A stretch of DNA of 64,000 nucleotides from Crambe crambe (taxonomy: Eukaryota; Porifera; Demospongiae; Poecilosclerida; Crambeidae): contig OZ004585.1 in the NCBI GenBank assembly GCA_963924555.1, positions 1,935,488-1,999,487 of the forward strand, in the 5' to 3' direction. The notes below the pieces were generated by a model, which searched no databases, was not told where the DNA came from, and saw only the letters and a program-made list of their open reading frames with translations. The translations under genes and the position numbers were made by a program. Positions 55,409 through 64,000 of the stretch are shown in pieces; position 1 is the stretch's first letter, and each line of letters begins with the position of its first letter.

Positions 55409-58127
55409 TAAGTCATGATTGATACACATACAGGAACGTTTACTGAAGGATGATGCTTCAGAAACAGTGTGTGTATTTTGGGAATTTTTATCTATCATAA
55501 AGTAAGTCTGATGATTAAGTAGTCAAACAGTATAACAGTGACTAGCTAACTATGATTTGCTTTCCATGTGTGAGAATATCTCCAAAACTATATTTACATC
55601 TAAGTAGCTAGCTAATTATAAGCAAGTCTTGAGAATTAATTTACGGAGTAGGACATTTCTTCACCCTAAAGAGAACTCATGTCACTCATCATGACTGTTT
55701 TATTATTGTTAGTTCACGAGATGACAGTACTCTCACTCGAGGGCAGTGGTCTGACAGAGGATGTAGCACCTTCTTCAATTCTTCTGTAACGATGTGCGAG
55801 TGCAGCCACTTGACTCATTTTGCCATCCTGTTGAGTCCACGACCTTTGAACCTCTCTCCACCCGTCAAACTCTCTCTCCAGATCATTGGATATGTGGGTG
55901 TGTCAGTTTCTCTCGTTGCCATGGCACTTACTATCATCACATTCCTTGTTCTCAAGTATGTCAGTCATTCCTACTTTTGAACATCAGCAGAATGTGAATA
56001 ATTATCTCTCTGCTTGATACAGCAAGGTGAAAGGTCATGCAATAATCACCTCTTCTTTGTGTGCAGGCCACTGCGTAACATGCGTAACTTAATCCATGTC
56101 AACCTCTGTATCAGCCTCGGGATTGCTCAACTCATCTTCGTGATCGGTGTGTCTCGTTCTGACCCTACAAGTCAAACAGTCCCTGTCCATTGCCAAATCA
56201 TAGCTGTCCTTCTCCACTACTTCTTTCTGGTGTCCTTCATGTGGATGCTGATGGAGGGTGCAGTCTTGTACATCATCCTTGTGAAAGTGTTCATCACTAA
56301 TGAGAAGTATTACATGCTAGCATTTATCTTCATCAGTTATGGTGTTCCTGCACTCTACATGGGTCTCCTTACTCTGCCATTGGGCTTTGCACTACCATTG
56401 CAGCCGAACTATGGATACAGAAAGGCGTAAGGAGCTACATATACCATAGCAACCCTACATTGGGGGAATTACAAGCATTGGGGGGTGAGTACATAATAAA
56501 TTATAGGAAGTTTACTCAAGGTCATCACAAAAAGAAACTATGAAGGAGTATGTACGTATAATGTATGCATTACATTGAGGGTGAAAGGTCATCATCACTT
56601 TGCTTGCCCCAATTATACCATGGAGCTTAGACTGAATCTACGTAACACAATCATTACTGTAAGGCCAGTGTTAATGACATTCATGTTTCTGGTCAGGATT
56701 TTTCCTCACAATCATGCGGATGGGTGGTAGTTATTATCCATTATACCATTATTATCAATGTCAAAAATGTCCATTTTTCGAGCCATAAAATCATCACAAG
56801 TACAATTAAGCACTTTTAAGTCTGCAGCTGCTCAGCTGAATAGCTGTATAATTAATGCAATAATGGGCTTCTGGAGCAGTGCCTATTTTCCAATGCGGGC
56901 AGTTGACCAGAAACATGGTATTGTAACACTGGCCTAATAATTATAGCTAGGTAGCTAGCCAGGCTGCATTGTGATTATGATCATCGCTTTCTCTGCAGCT
57001 GTTTCTTGAATCCGGACACTAATTTCATGTGGGCCTTTATTGTTCCAGTAATTATAATCATTTTTATCAATATTGGATTTTTTATCATGGCTGCTGTCAT
57101 TATGTGGCATCATAAGAAGAAACGTAATCAGTCTGGAGAAATGAACGAGAGTGATATCAGGTAACAACAACAACAACAGCAATAACAACAACCTCTAATT
57201 ATTATGACCGTAGGAAATGGATGATTGCATTAGTAACACTGGTGGTGATTATGGGACTGACGTGGGTGTTTGGAATACTGATAGTGGCAGTGAATGCACT
57301 GATACCCCTTGCTTACATCTACACCATCATGGTGGCCTTCCAGGGCCTATTCATCTTCCTCCTCTTTGTCGTCTTCCCCAAACAAGTCAGAGACGAATAC
57401 AAAGAATGGTGGAAGGCAAAGGTCAAGACTCTTCCAAAGAACTCTGCATGTACTTCATTAACAAAACAAAATGTAAGAGTGAAGTCTCTTTGCACATTGT
57501 AACAGTTAAGTTTGGTTGTGCAACCACCGATGATAGTGATCAAGTACCAACTAAGGCCACTCCAAAGGAGGACAAACCTCTTAATCCAAAAAAACTAAAG
57601 CCTGTATTAAGTTACACTCTATATACAATGTAAATAACCTCCGAAAGAAGACAAGCTCTCTACAATGGACAGGAGCTTATAGTCCAAAAGAGCTCAAAGA
57701 ATGCTTGAAGTGTTTAACAGACCTCCCAGAAACTGGACAACTGGTTATTTCCAATGTAAAGTCTGTTTCTACATGCCTTTCATTAGTACAGTAATGTCAA
57801 CCTCCTTTTATTATAATGTAAATGAACATGACTTTATTTGGTTTCAATACAATTTTTTTACATGAACATGACTTTATTTGGTCTCAATACATGCACTTGA
57901 AGGGAACAGCTACTACCGATGCAACTTCAGAAACAAGCACAAACCTCTCAGTCTCCTCCAATGGTCCCAGGCAAGGAAAGAATCTGCAATCAAAAGATGA
58001 GAAACAAGGAAAGAATCTACAATCAAAAGATAAGAATAATGAAGTGATACTGACTCTGATGGTGGGAAGTCTGCATGAACATCCTCAAGCACACATAAAC
58101 TTGACATCAGAAGAGTCACAAAATTAA
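50871..58127 (+). CDS. Adhesion GPCR (GAIN/GPS/7TM), copy B
   Basis: Close paralog of copy A; same phases: 50871-51095, 51154-51201, 51265-51390, 51444-51488, 52616-52718, 53608-53848, 55222-55348, 55434-55501, 55713-55955, 56067-56426, 56999-57160, 57214-57472, 57903-58127 (722 residues; 678 with the unspliced tail stopping at 57502). Signal peptide MVSVGLLRQSVATIIALL, Thr-rich segment with an added Ser-Pro repeat, GAIN, complete GPS (CVFWEF ... CECSHLTHFAILLS), seven helices and a Ser/Thr/Lys-rich tail. The exon 1 end is uncertain: the donor used by copy A (gag|gtatgt) is altered here and the next phase-0 choice is GAG|gtccca at 51095. Seven-helix exons are almost identical to copy A. Probably a functional, recently duplicated surface receptor; ligand unknown. 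Confidence 0.88.
50984..51014. repeat. (CCCTAG)n hexamer inside a coding exon
   Basis: About five CCCTAG/AGCCCT units in exon 1 of GPCR B encode alternating Ser-Pro. Copy A lacks them. In frame, so tolerated. Confidence 0.85.
52791..53148. repeat. Inverted-repeat segment, orientation 2 (GPCR B intron 5)
   Basis: Reverse complement of 44220-44532 at the equivalent intron position: the left flank AACTATAGTA and right flank CCACYTTCACAGG are in the same orientation in both genes, whereas everything between is flipped. Slightly longer, with an extra piece near 52930-52975. Confidence 0.88.
54000..54978. mobile_element. ~980 bp non-autonomous DNA-transposon-like insertion
   Basis: Ends CAGTTTACACTAAGACGCG and CGCATCTTAGTGTAAACTG are inverted repeats of ~17 bp. 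Present in intron 6 of GPCR B only; copy A runs straight through (TTTCACTGTAAGTCATCAGACAGG near 45242). Inside, a segment (AGTACACCRGACATCTYGATGC) occurs twice, at ~54268 and ~54606. No transposase frame. Confidence 0.88.
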
Positions 58128-58503
58128 AGAGTTAATATTAGTATCTTTACAAATATTGATATAGCACACAGTAGCTAATTGTATAAATGCAAAGTGGAAA
58201 TCAGAAGAGTCATGATTGAACTCCAAATGTTAGATACGTAGAAACACGATAATACAATGTAGCTAAAAATGAGAGGTGGAGTGCCACCAAACTATTGTTA
58301 TCATTAATTTTTTTGTGCACTCTCATAATGATAAGGAAGTATAATAATAAAAAAGGATGAAAAAGTTAAAAAAGCCATGGAGCTAAGTTACGTAGTAAAA
58401 ATCAATATACTTATGAAATAACTAGCTATGCTGAAAATAATAGTTTTGTTGTAGTCATAGGTAATTCTATAGCTATGTAGCCAGTACATGTAGGATTTGG
58501 CTG

Positions 58504-60176
58504 CTAAACTGTGTAAGTGGGATAACATGCAGGAGCACTGGAGGTGGTGGGACGATTGTACCACCTCTTGTAGTCCATGAAAAATAAATAGATGAGATGC
58601 AGCCTGGTGCTCAAGGGATACTTCTTCCTTTCCCTGCATAATAATAATAACAACATAGTGAAAACATGGTAGCCACATTTTATGCTATAGCTACTGACAA
58701 GAAGCATGCATATAGCTAAAGATCTTAATACATATCAACGTACCTTGGAGCATTAAAAGAAGCCCTTCCAGATGCATCAAAGAAAGTAGTTTCCAGCTTG
58801 GAGATGAAATCTAACTGGCCATACAGATTCTACATGAAAATTCAAATTCAGATAGTTAACAACAGTCTGTTGTGATACATTCATGGACATACGCACATAC
58901 ACACATACATACATAGCTACACACATACATACATACATACATACATACATACATACATACATACATACATACATACATACATACATACGTACATACATAC
59001 CAGGAAAGCAAAAATTCCAGTAATAGTGTTGCAAATAATTAGTATTGTTATCCAGTGCTCAGTGGTAAATCCATTCTATATATAGGAGGGATGAGAGAAG
59101 GGAAAGAGAGAGAAGGAGGGAGAAGGAGGGAGAATGGAGGAGAGAGGGAGTGAGGGAGAGGGAGGAAGGAGCGAGGGAGAGGGAGGGAGGGAGGGGGAGA
59201 GGGAGGGAGAGAGATACTGTTTAGTACTTGGAAGATCGATTGTCCCAATTAGCTAGCTAACCCTAGTCAAAGAATTGACTCACAAAGAAGAGAGGCAAAG
59301 TAAGTAGTCGTGGGGAGGGAGTATCTACTTACCACTAGTGCTGCCCAGGTACTGGAGGTTGGAGAGAGATGAAAGAATACTGCAAAGAAGGACGTGATAA
59401 AAGACCATCAAACATTGATGCAGAGGTATAGGTACCCAATCTGTTGATTGTGTTAAGCTCAAAGTTACTTAGTGGATTGTGTACTCTATTGTGTAGGGAG
59501 CATGCAAGCCTGTCCTGATCCTCATTACTATTAAGACACAGTTTAGGATCAAGAAAACCACCCACTTGAGTAATCAGACTATCCTCACATTCACAGAGGT
59601 CTACACCTTGTACATAGGTGTGCAACTGCTTGGTTAATAAATTATACGAATAATGAGTGTGCATTATTTAGATCTCTTGAATATGAGGGGGTTGGTATGT
59701 CAATAAAGGGTCACCACTTATACAAACTCACTCTCAATCAACTACATGGGTTGCTATACTAGCTCATCCACTGTACTTGTCCCTTGATAATCAGGGGCCT
59801 CCTCATTATAGGGGTTGCTAATTGCCCCATAATGAGCAGGGGCCTCATAGGGGTTGCTACTTGCCCCATAATGAGCAGGGGCCTCCTCATTATAGGTGCC
59901 TCATAATGAGCAGGGGCTTCCTCATCATAGGAGTTGCCATGATGAGCAGGGACCTTGAGTTGTTAAACTAATGATCAGGGGCTTACTCATCCACTTACAC
60001 TGAAATGCTTCATAAAGGAAGAGAAAGTTATCTACTCCAAGACATATCAAGAAGAGAGCAAAGTAACGATGGTTGTTGTAACCCACGCATCTGAGGAGCC
60101 ACATGCAATGGTGGTCGAACCCATTGCAGCAGGCATTGCAGAGTTTACAGTGTTTAGTCCGCTCAGGGATCACAAT
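58504..60176 (-). CDS. DHHC-type protein S-acyltransferase, C-terminal half
   Basis: Five exons join in phase: 60176-59999, 59379-59333, 59075-59001, 58829-58744, 58633-58504, giving 171 residues to a stop. The first encodes the zinc-binding DHHC cysteine-rich domain (IPERTKHCKLCNACCN, GFDHHCMWLLRCVGYNNHRYF) and the following membrane helix. The third contains the TTxE motif (NGFTTEHW) expected after TM3/4. These enzymes palmitoylate cysteines at Golgi or plasma membranes using the DHHC cysteine. The N-terminal exons (normally two membrane helices) were not found upstream; 60.2-61.5 kb is purine-rich and I see no match there. The gene is either incomplete here or has unrecognised 5' exons. 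It is opposite in strand to the flanking GPCR and deaminase-like genes. Confidence 0.75.
58881..59000. repeat. (CATA)n microsatellite in DHHC intron
   Basis: About 120 bp of CATA units ending at the exon donor (the donor itself reads CTG|gtatgtatgtac on the gene strand). Paralogous to the 470 bp tract at 49264-49738. Confidence 0.9.
59780..59995. repeat. Tandem GAGCAGGGGCCTCCTCAT repeat
   Basis: A degenerate repeat around ATAATGAGCAGGGGCCTC / CATAGGGGTTGCTA occurs about six times, in the intron next to the DHHC-motif exon. Confidence 0.75.
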
Positions 60177-60808
60177 CTATAGGGAAGGAAGAAGGGAGGT
60201 GGGAAACAAAGAGGAAGAGGGGAAGGATGGGGGAGGGAGGGAGTGGGTGGTAGGAGGAAGAGAGGGAAAAAGGAGGAGTGGAAGGACAGGGGAAGGAGAG
60301 AGGAGGAAGGAAGGTGGTAGGAAGTAGGTGATAGGAGGAAGAAGGAAAATAGGAGGGAAGAAGGGAGGTGGTAGGAGAATAGGAAAGAAAGAGGAAGAGG
60401 GGAAGGATGGGGGAGGAGAGAGGGAGGGAGTGGGTGGTAGGAGGAAGAAGGAAAATGGAGGAGTGGAAGGACGGGGGAAGGAGAGAGGAGGGAGAGGGAG
60501 GTGGTAGGAGGAAGAAGGAAAATGGGAGGGAAAAAGAAGGACGGGGGAGAGAGAGAGAGAGGAGAGGAGGTAGGAGGGAAAAAAGAGGAGTGAAAGGATG
60601 GGGAGGGAGAAAGAGGGAAAATTAAGAGAGAAAGGAAAGAAAACAGGGGAGGGAGAGGGTGGGAGAAGAGAGAGAATGGAGGGAAGGATGGGGGAGGGAG
60701 AGAGAGATGGTGAGAGGAAGAAGGTATACAGAGAAAGAGTGATAGAGGGAAGGTGGGAGGGGGAAGAGAAGGAAGTTATTGCAAGAATGGGAGGGAGGAT
60801 GTAATCTC

Positions 60809-60839
<31 letters not shown>

Positions 60840-61501
60840 TGTATGTATGTATGTATGTATGTATGTATGTATGTATGTGTGTATGTATGTGTGTGTGTAC
60901 GAGGTTCTCCCCAGATCAGAATGGAACTCACTAAAATGGCTAATGGCTATTAATGCACAGAACATTGAAGTCATCACCTCTGGAAATCATGTAAAATTAG
61001 AAGAAGAAAAAAAAAAACTGTTGCAGTTGAGGTACACACGTTTCAGGGATGGATTAGCATGCACATGAACCCTCAATAATAATATTATTATGATCCATTT
61101 ATATTATTCATAGTTTCATACTGGGATGTATTCATAGTTTCCTTGGTATAATTAGATATTCATAGCTTCCTTGCTCTTCTAGTATACTGGGAATTAACTT
61201 TGGGGGAGGGGGACACATTGCTACAACTACTATGGGCATACTGAGAAATCGGTTGAACAGTGAGTATTCTGAGAAGGAATTCCATTCCGCCTCAAAATGA
61301 TAAAAGAAGATAACAGTTATATTGTCTGATTTCCACAGAAAAGCAAACCAGTTCAAAAAGTATAAAAATTGAGTTGTAGCTACATACTACCTACTATAGC
61401 TATTCTGACTATTTGGCATTTATTCTCAGCAGCAATTGTATGTGTTAATTCTGTTCCAAAAAAAAAGTGTCCCATACGAGTGTAAATTTTAGAAAGCAAT
61501 A
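60177..61501. other. Purine-rich desert, GTAT repeat and a possible exon
   Basis: 60180-60780 is almost entirely A/G on the plus strand (GGGAGG, GGAAGA units). 60811-60898 is (GTAT)n then GTGT. 60913-61034 is open and could be an exon (acceptor ccccag|, donor TTGAG|gtacac) encoding SEWNSLKWLMAINAQNIEV and a Lys/Glu-rich helix; no partner exons found. The rest is the 5' flank of the deaminase-like gene. Confidence 0.5.
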
Positions 61502-62290
61502 ATGCATCCTGAAGGAGATTCGGACTTCATATGGTTTTTTATAATAGTAATAATAGCTCTTCTATTCATCTACTTTCTACTCCAGCAGAAAGACAAACAT
61601 AGACCAATATACCAATATCAACCGCAGAGGACTTACCTCCAGCCTGCCAGAAGCTACAACCAGCAGCTTGCATCAGCTCCTTCGAGTAATAACTGGCAGT
61701 CACATGGGGCCAGTTCACGTGGGTTCAGTGAAGTCAGTCACAGAGTACAAAGGTCGTTCAGTTTCCATACATTCATTCAACGGGTGGTTGACAAGTTCAA
61801 AGGACAGCGAATGAGTAGTTACCAGTTCGCTGTGCTCTTCCTATCACCGAAAAACTCATTGGGAGCTGCTTTGAATGATATAAGAGAGAAGATTTTGGAT
61901 AGCAGTTATCCAACCACTGATAACACAAAGCCTACTTTTCCAACTGATACGAATCTCTGTGATTTCATCACGGCACGACCAGATGAATTGGATCACGCTG
62001 AGAAGCTGATCATGGATAAATTCTACGCATTAGCCAGAGGATATCGTCAGAAAATGCCCCCATGTAAATTCGTCATTCTCTATACCTGGCTATTTCCCTG
62101 CAGCTTCTGCACAGGAAAGATTATAGAGAAGTTGAGTAGTTATGGATCCAACGAGTGCAAAGTGATTGTTGTGCACACATCTAACAGAGAAGCAGACAAC
62201 ACGAACTACGAAACAAATGTCAAGAGATTAGAGGAAGCAGGTATAGAACTGAGAAAGGAGAAATTTGACGAGTATTTAGATCCAGCCTGA
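61502..62290 (+). CDS. Membrane-anchored cytidine-deaminase-fold protein
   Basis: One exon, 262 residues, start MHPEGDSDF. Residues 9-27 (FIWFFIIVIIALLFIYFLL) form one N-terminal membrane helix without upstream basic charge, so a signal anchor. Residues ~30-85 are a Gln/Tyr/Ser-rich linker. From ~100 the protein is a mixed alpha/beta domain with H165-A-E167 and P199-C200-S-F-C203, the HxE ... PCxxC zinc and proton-shuttle signature of the cytidine-deaminase fold, separated by 31 residues as in nucleic-acid-type deaminases. The sheet strand before PCxxC (KFVILYTWLF) and the one after the next helix (CKVIVVHTS) fit. This fold includes AID/APOBEC, free-nucleotide deaminases and many effector-type families; substrate here unknown. 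A truncated copy lies at 50.5 kb. Confidence 0.72.
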   Translation: MHPEGDSDFIWFFIIVIIALLFIYFLLQQKDKHRPIYQYQPQRTYLQPARSYNQQLASAPSSNNWQSHGASSRGFSEVSHRVQRSFSFHTFIQRVVDKFKGQRMSSYQFAVLFLSPKNSLGAALNDIREKILDSSYPTTDNTKPTFPTDTNLCDFITARPDELDHAEKLIMDKFYALARGYRQKMPPCKFVILYTWLFPCSFCTGKIIEKLSSYGSNECKVIVVHTSNREADNTNYETNVKRLEEAGIELRKEKFDEYLDPA

Positions 62291-62745
62291 TAAGGAATAA
62301 ATAACTTATGACATAATTATTATAAGTAGTGTATGAGATCCTGAAAACATGCAAGCAGTAGTCACCATAAAATTATGATAGTTCCAAGTAGAATAACCGA
62401 ATTATTAAATAAGTCATCTTTTCAAGCATGTTTTGATGAAATTTCAAATTTCAAAAAAACAACAACAAACAACAACAACCAAAAAACAACAATAAACTCA
62501 TAGAATTGGGTGATCAGCTCTCTGTTAATGTTTTAAATGTGAAATTTTGAGCAGAAATAGCGAATTATCAAGAGATTGAATGAATGCAATTAGATTTTAA
62601 TAGCCTGTAAGTCACGAGTAGCAAGCAGCTTACTGTGCTTTGTGGAATGTGTGTATGTAATATTCATTGCATGCTATTGGGAGGCGTGTCTGCTGTTTGG
62701 ATTGCAGACGAGTCAAAGACCTTAGCAACAGTTTATCTAGTGACT
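62291..62745. other. Intergenic
   Basis: No gene. A (CAA)n-rich stretch at 62457-62493. The last ~100 bases are GC-richer and may be the promoter of the following TRAF-like gene. Confidence 0.5.
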
Positions 62746-63787
62746 ATGGCTAGCAAGGAGTCCTGTAAGTGACCCCAGTGGTTACAAGTATGAGTTCATA
62801 CACAAGATTCCTGAAGACCTTCTCTGTCAGAGATGCAAGTGTGTTGCGAGGGAACCAAATCTCACTTCCTGCTGTGGAGAGTCCTTCTGTGAAGACTGTA
62901 TCTCCCCATATCACAATGACAACCACCCTTGTCCAAGCTGTGGTGAAAAAAAAAGAGACTTTGTTGTCTTTCTTAATAAACGGGACCAGAAGAAAATCCT
63001 TTTGCTGGAGCTGAACTGTCCGATGAAGAGTCGTGGGTGTGAGTGGACAGGACGATTGGAACAGCTGGAGGGTCACATGGATGTCCAATCAGGTGACTGT
63101 CTGTATGTGGACGTAGAGTGCCCCTCCCACTACCAGAGGGTGCAAAAGAGGAACGTCCAGAACCACCTCTCCCGGGAGTGTCCACTGAGGGAGTACACGT
63201 GTACACACTGCAACTTCAAGGCGTCTTACAAGGTTGTCTCTGAAGATCACTGGGGGGTGTGTCCGTACCTTCCTGTGCAGTGTCCCAACAGGTGTGGTGT
63301 GACATGTGAGAGGCAGGATTTGGAGGACCACATGAAGATATGCGACAAGGAGGAGTTGAAGTGTTGCTTCAGTCACGCTGGTTGTCAGGGGAGGTTCTTA
63401 CGAGAGGATGAGGAAAGGCACATGGAGGAGAACACCAAAAAACACCTGTCTCTAATGGCAACCACCATGCTCAAGATCTCCAAGGAGATGGAAAAATAGG
63501 AAGTAGTGTTTAAAGAAAAACTTGAAAAACAGAGAGTTGAGTTTCAAGAAAAGCTGCAAGAAAATGATGCAAAACATCGAGAACGAGAAGCAAAGCTCCT
63601 GGAAAAACTTCAGAAACTTGATGAAAAGTTCCAAGATAAGCTGCAAGAACAGGAAGATAAGTTGCAAGAACAGGAAGATAAGTTGCAAAAACAGGAAGAT
63701 AAGTTGCAAGAACAGGAAGATAAGTTGCAAAAACAGGAAGATAAGTTGCAAGAACAGGAAGATAGGCCATACAAACTTTATTATTAG
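62746..63787 (+). pseudogene. TRAF-like gene with frameshift and in-frame stop (copy 6)
   Basis: A start (ATG 62746, MASKESC) is out of frame by one base with the rest and meets a TGA at codon 9. From about 62770 one frame encodes a RING-like finger (CQRC ... CCGESFCEDC ... CPSC, Glu in the His position), several TRAF-type fingers and a helix, to TAG at 63497-63499. The same frame continues beyond it as a strong coiled coil (EKLEKQRVEFQEKLQENDAK) with heptad repeats to 63787. No MATH domain follows. Unlike copies 1-5 there is no intron between RING and fingers, so it is a distant relative and not a recent duplicate. Either a pseudogene with two lesions, a gene with an unseen 5' exon, or a zinc-finger protein ending at 63499. 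Confidence 0.75.
63638..63763. repeat. 21-bp tandem repeat encoding a coiled-coil heptad
   Basis: Unit GATAAGTTGCAAGAACAGGAA repeated six times, encoding DKLQ(E/K)QE. The E and K forms mostly alternate, so a 42 bp higher-order unit is visible. Lies after the in-frame stop of TRAF copy 6. Confidence 0.92.
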
Positions 63788-64000
63788 TTTCTCAGGCAAT
63801 TTATTATTCATGTGGGATGCGCGTTTTTATTTTATTTTTTATTGAAACCACACCCACTTTCGCAAAACCGTTTATGTAGCACGCAAGAGACTGGAGGGTG
63901 GTCAACGTTCCAGGCGAGGATAGCATGTCCTAGCGAGAGTGGTCTTGGATGAAAACTGGCTTAGTAGACAAAAGCATAGTAGCAAAAGATGCAGGAACTG
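63788..64000. other. Window end, nothing recognised
   Basis: T-rich run at 63826-63840, otherwise unique sequence. Confidence 0.4.

Noticed and set aside
59335..59664. 109-codon minus-strand frame with VDLCECEDSL, partly conserved at 50183-50368
   Set aside because: It runs across intron sequence into the next DHHC exon in a different frame; the copies differ by indels, so not protein-conserved.
60180..60810. Gly/Glu/Arg-rich open frames
   Set aside because: Purine-rich low-complexity DNA yields stop-poor frames; no start context, splice logic or homology.
62767..62780. A 14-base gtaagt...ccccag 'intron' at the start of TRAF copy 6
   Set aside because: Far too short to splice, and joining it does not restore the downstream frame.

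Overview
The window looks like nuclear DNA of an early-branching animal, most likely a demosponge of the Amphimedon type. This is inferred from AT-rich sequence, short spliced introns with GT/AG ends, animal-specific families (TRAF-like RING/zinc-finger/MATH proteins, beta-spectrin, adhesion GPCRs with GAIN/GPS/7TM, metallothionein, DHHC acyltransferase) and heavy local tandem duplication. No prokaryotic or viral layout is visible. Most genes are multi-exon, and I rebuilt them by matching splice sites and reading phase by eye.

Layout. 1-13.2 kb: four plus-strand TRAF-like genes, each a RING exon followed by one large zinc-finger/MATH exon with the same phase-1 intron; the first is frameshifted. 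A fifth copy lies on the minus strand at 28-29 kb and a sixth, broken one at 62.7-63.8 kb. 13.4-19.2 kb (minus): a 12-exon beta-spectrin-like gene that stops after about four spectrin repeats. 23.2-24.0 kb (minus): a three-exon metallothionein (39 Cys in 125 residues) with a cluster of metal-response-element-like motifs upstream. 24.3-25.6 kb (minus): a four-exon coiled-coil gene with three very small exons. 29.3-33.6 kb (plus): a large VioB/RebD-like protein with a ferritin-like domain, unusual in an animal. 34.7-39.2 kb (minus): a 595-residue multipass membrane protein and two decayed partial copies.

40-64 kb: a segmental duplication. An ancestral block [adhesion GPCR, plus] - [DHHC acyltransferase, minus] - [membrane-anchored deaminase-like gene, plus] exists twice. 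In the left block only the GPCR is intact (42.1-48.5 kb); its DHHC copy is a frameshifted 3' piece and its deaminase copy a short 5' stub. In the right block (50.9-62.3 kb) the GPCR and deaminase-like genes are intact and the DHHC core is open. A third, 3'-only GPCR fragment lies at 40.2-41.0 kb.

The paralogous GPCR introns record events after duplication: a small inverted-repeat element present in one copy with an empty site in the other, a ~980 bp transposon-like insertion in one, and a ~310-360 bp inversion. Inverted-repeat (foldback/MITE-like) elements and microsatellites fill most other non-coding space.

Possible themes are signalling and innate-type defence (TRAF expansion, deaminase-like protein, aGPCRs) and metal handling. 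No pathway linking the genes is shown by the sequence itself.
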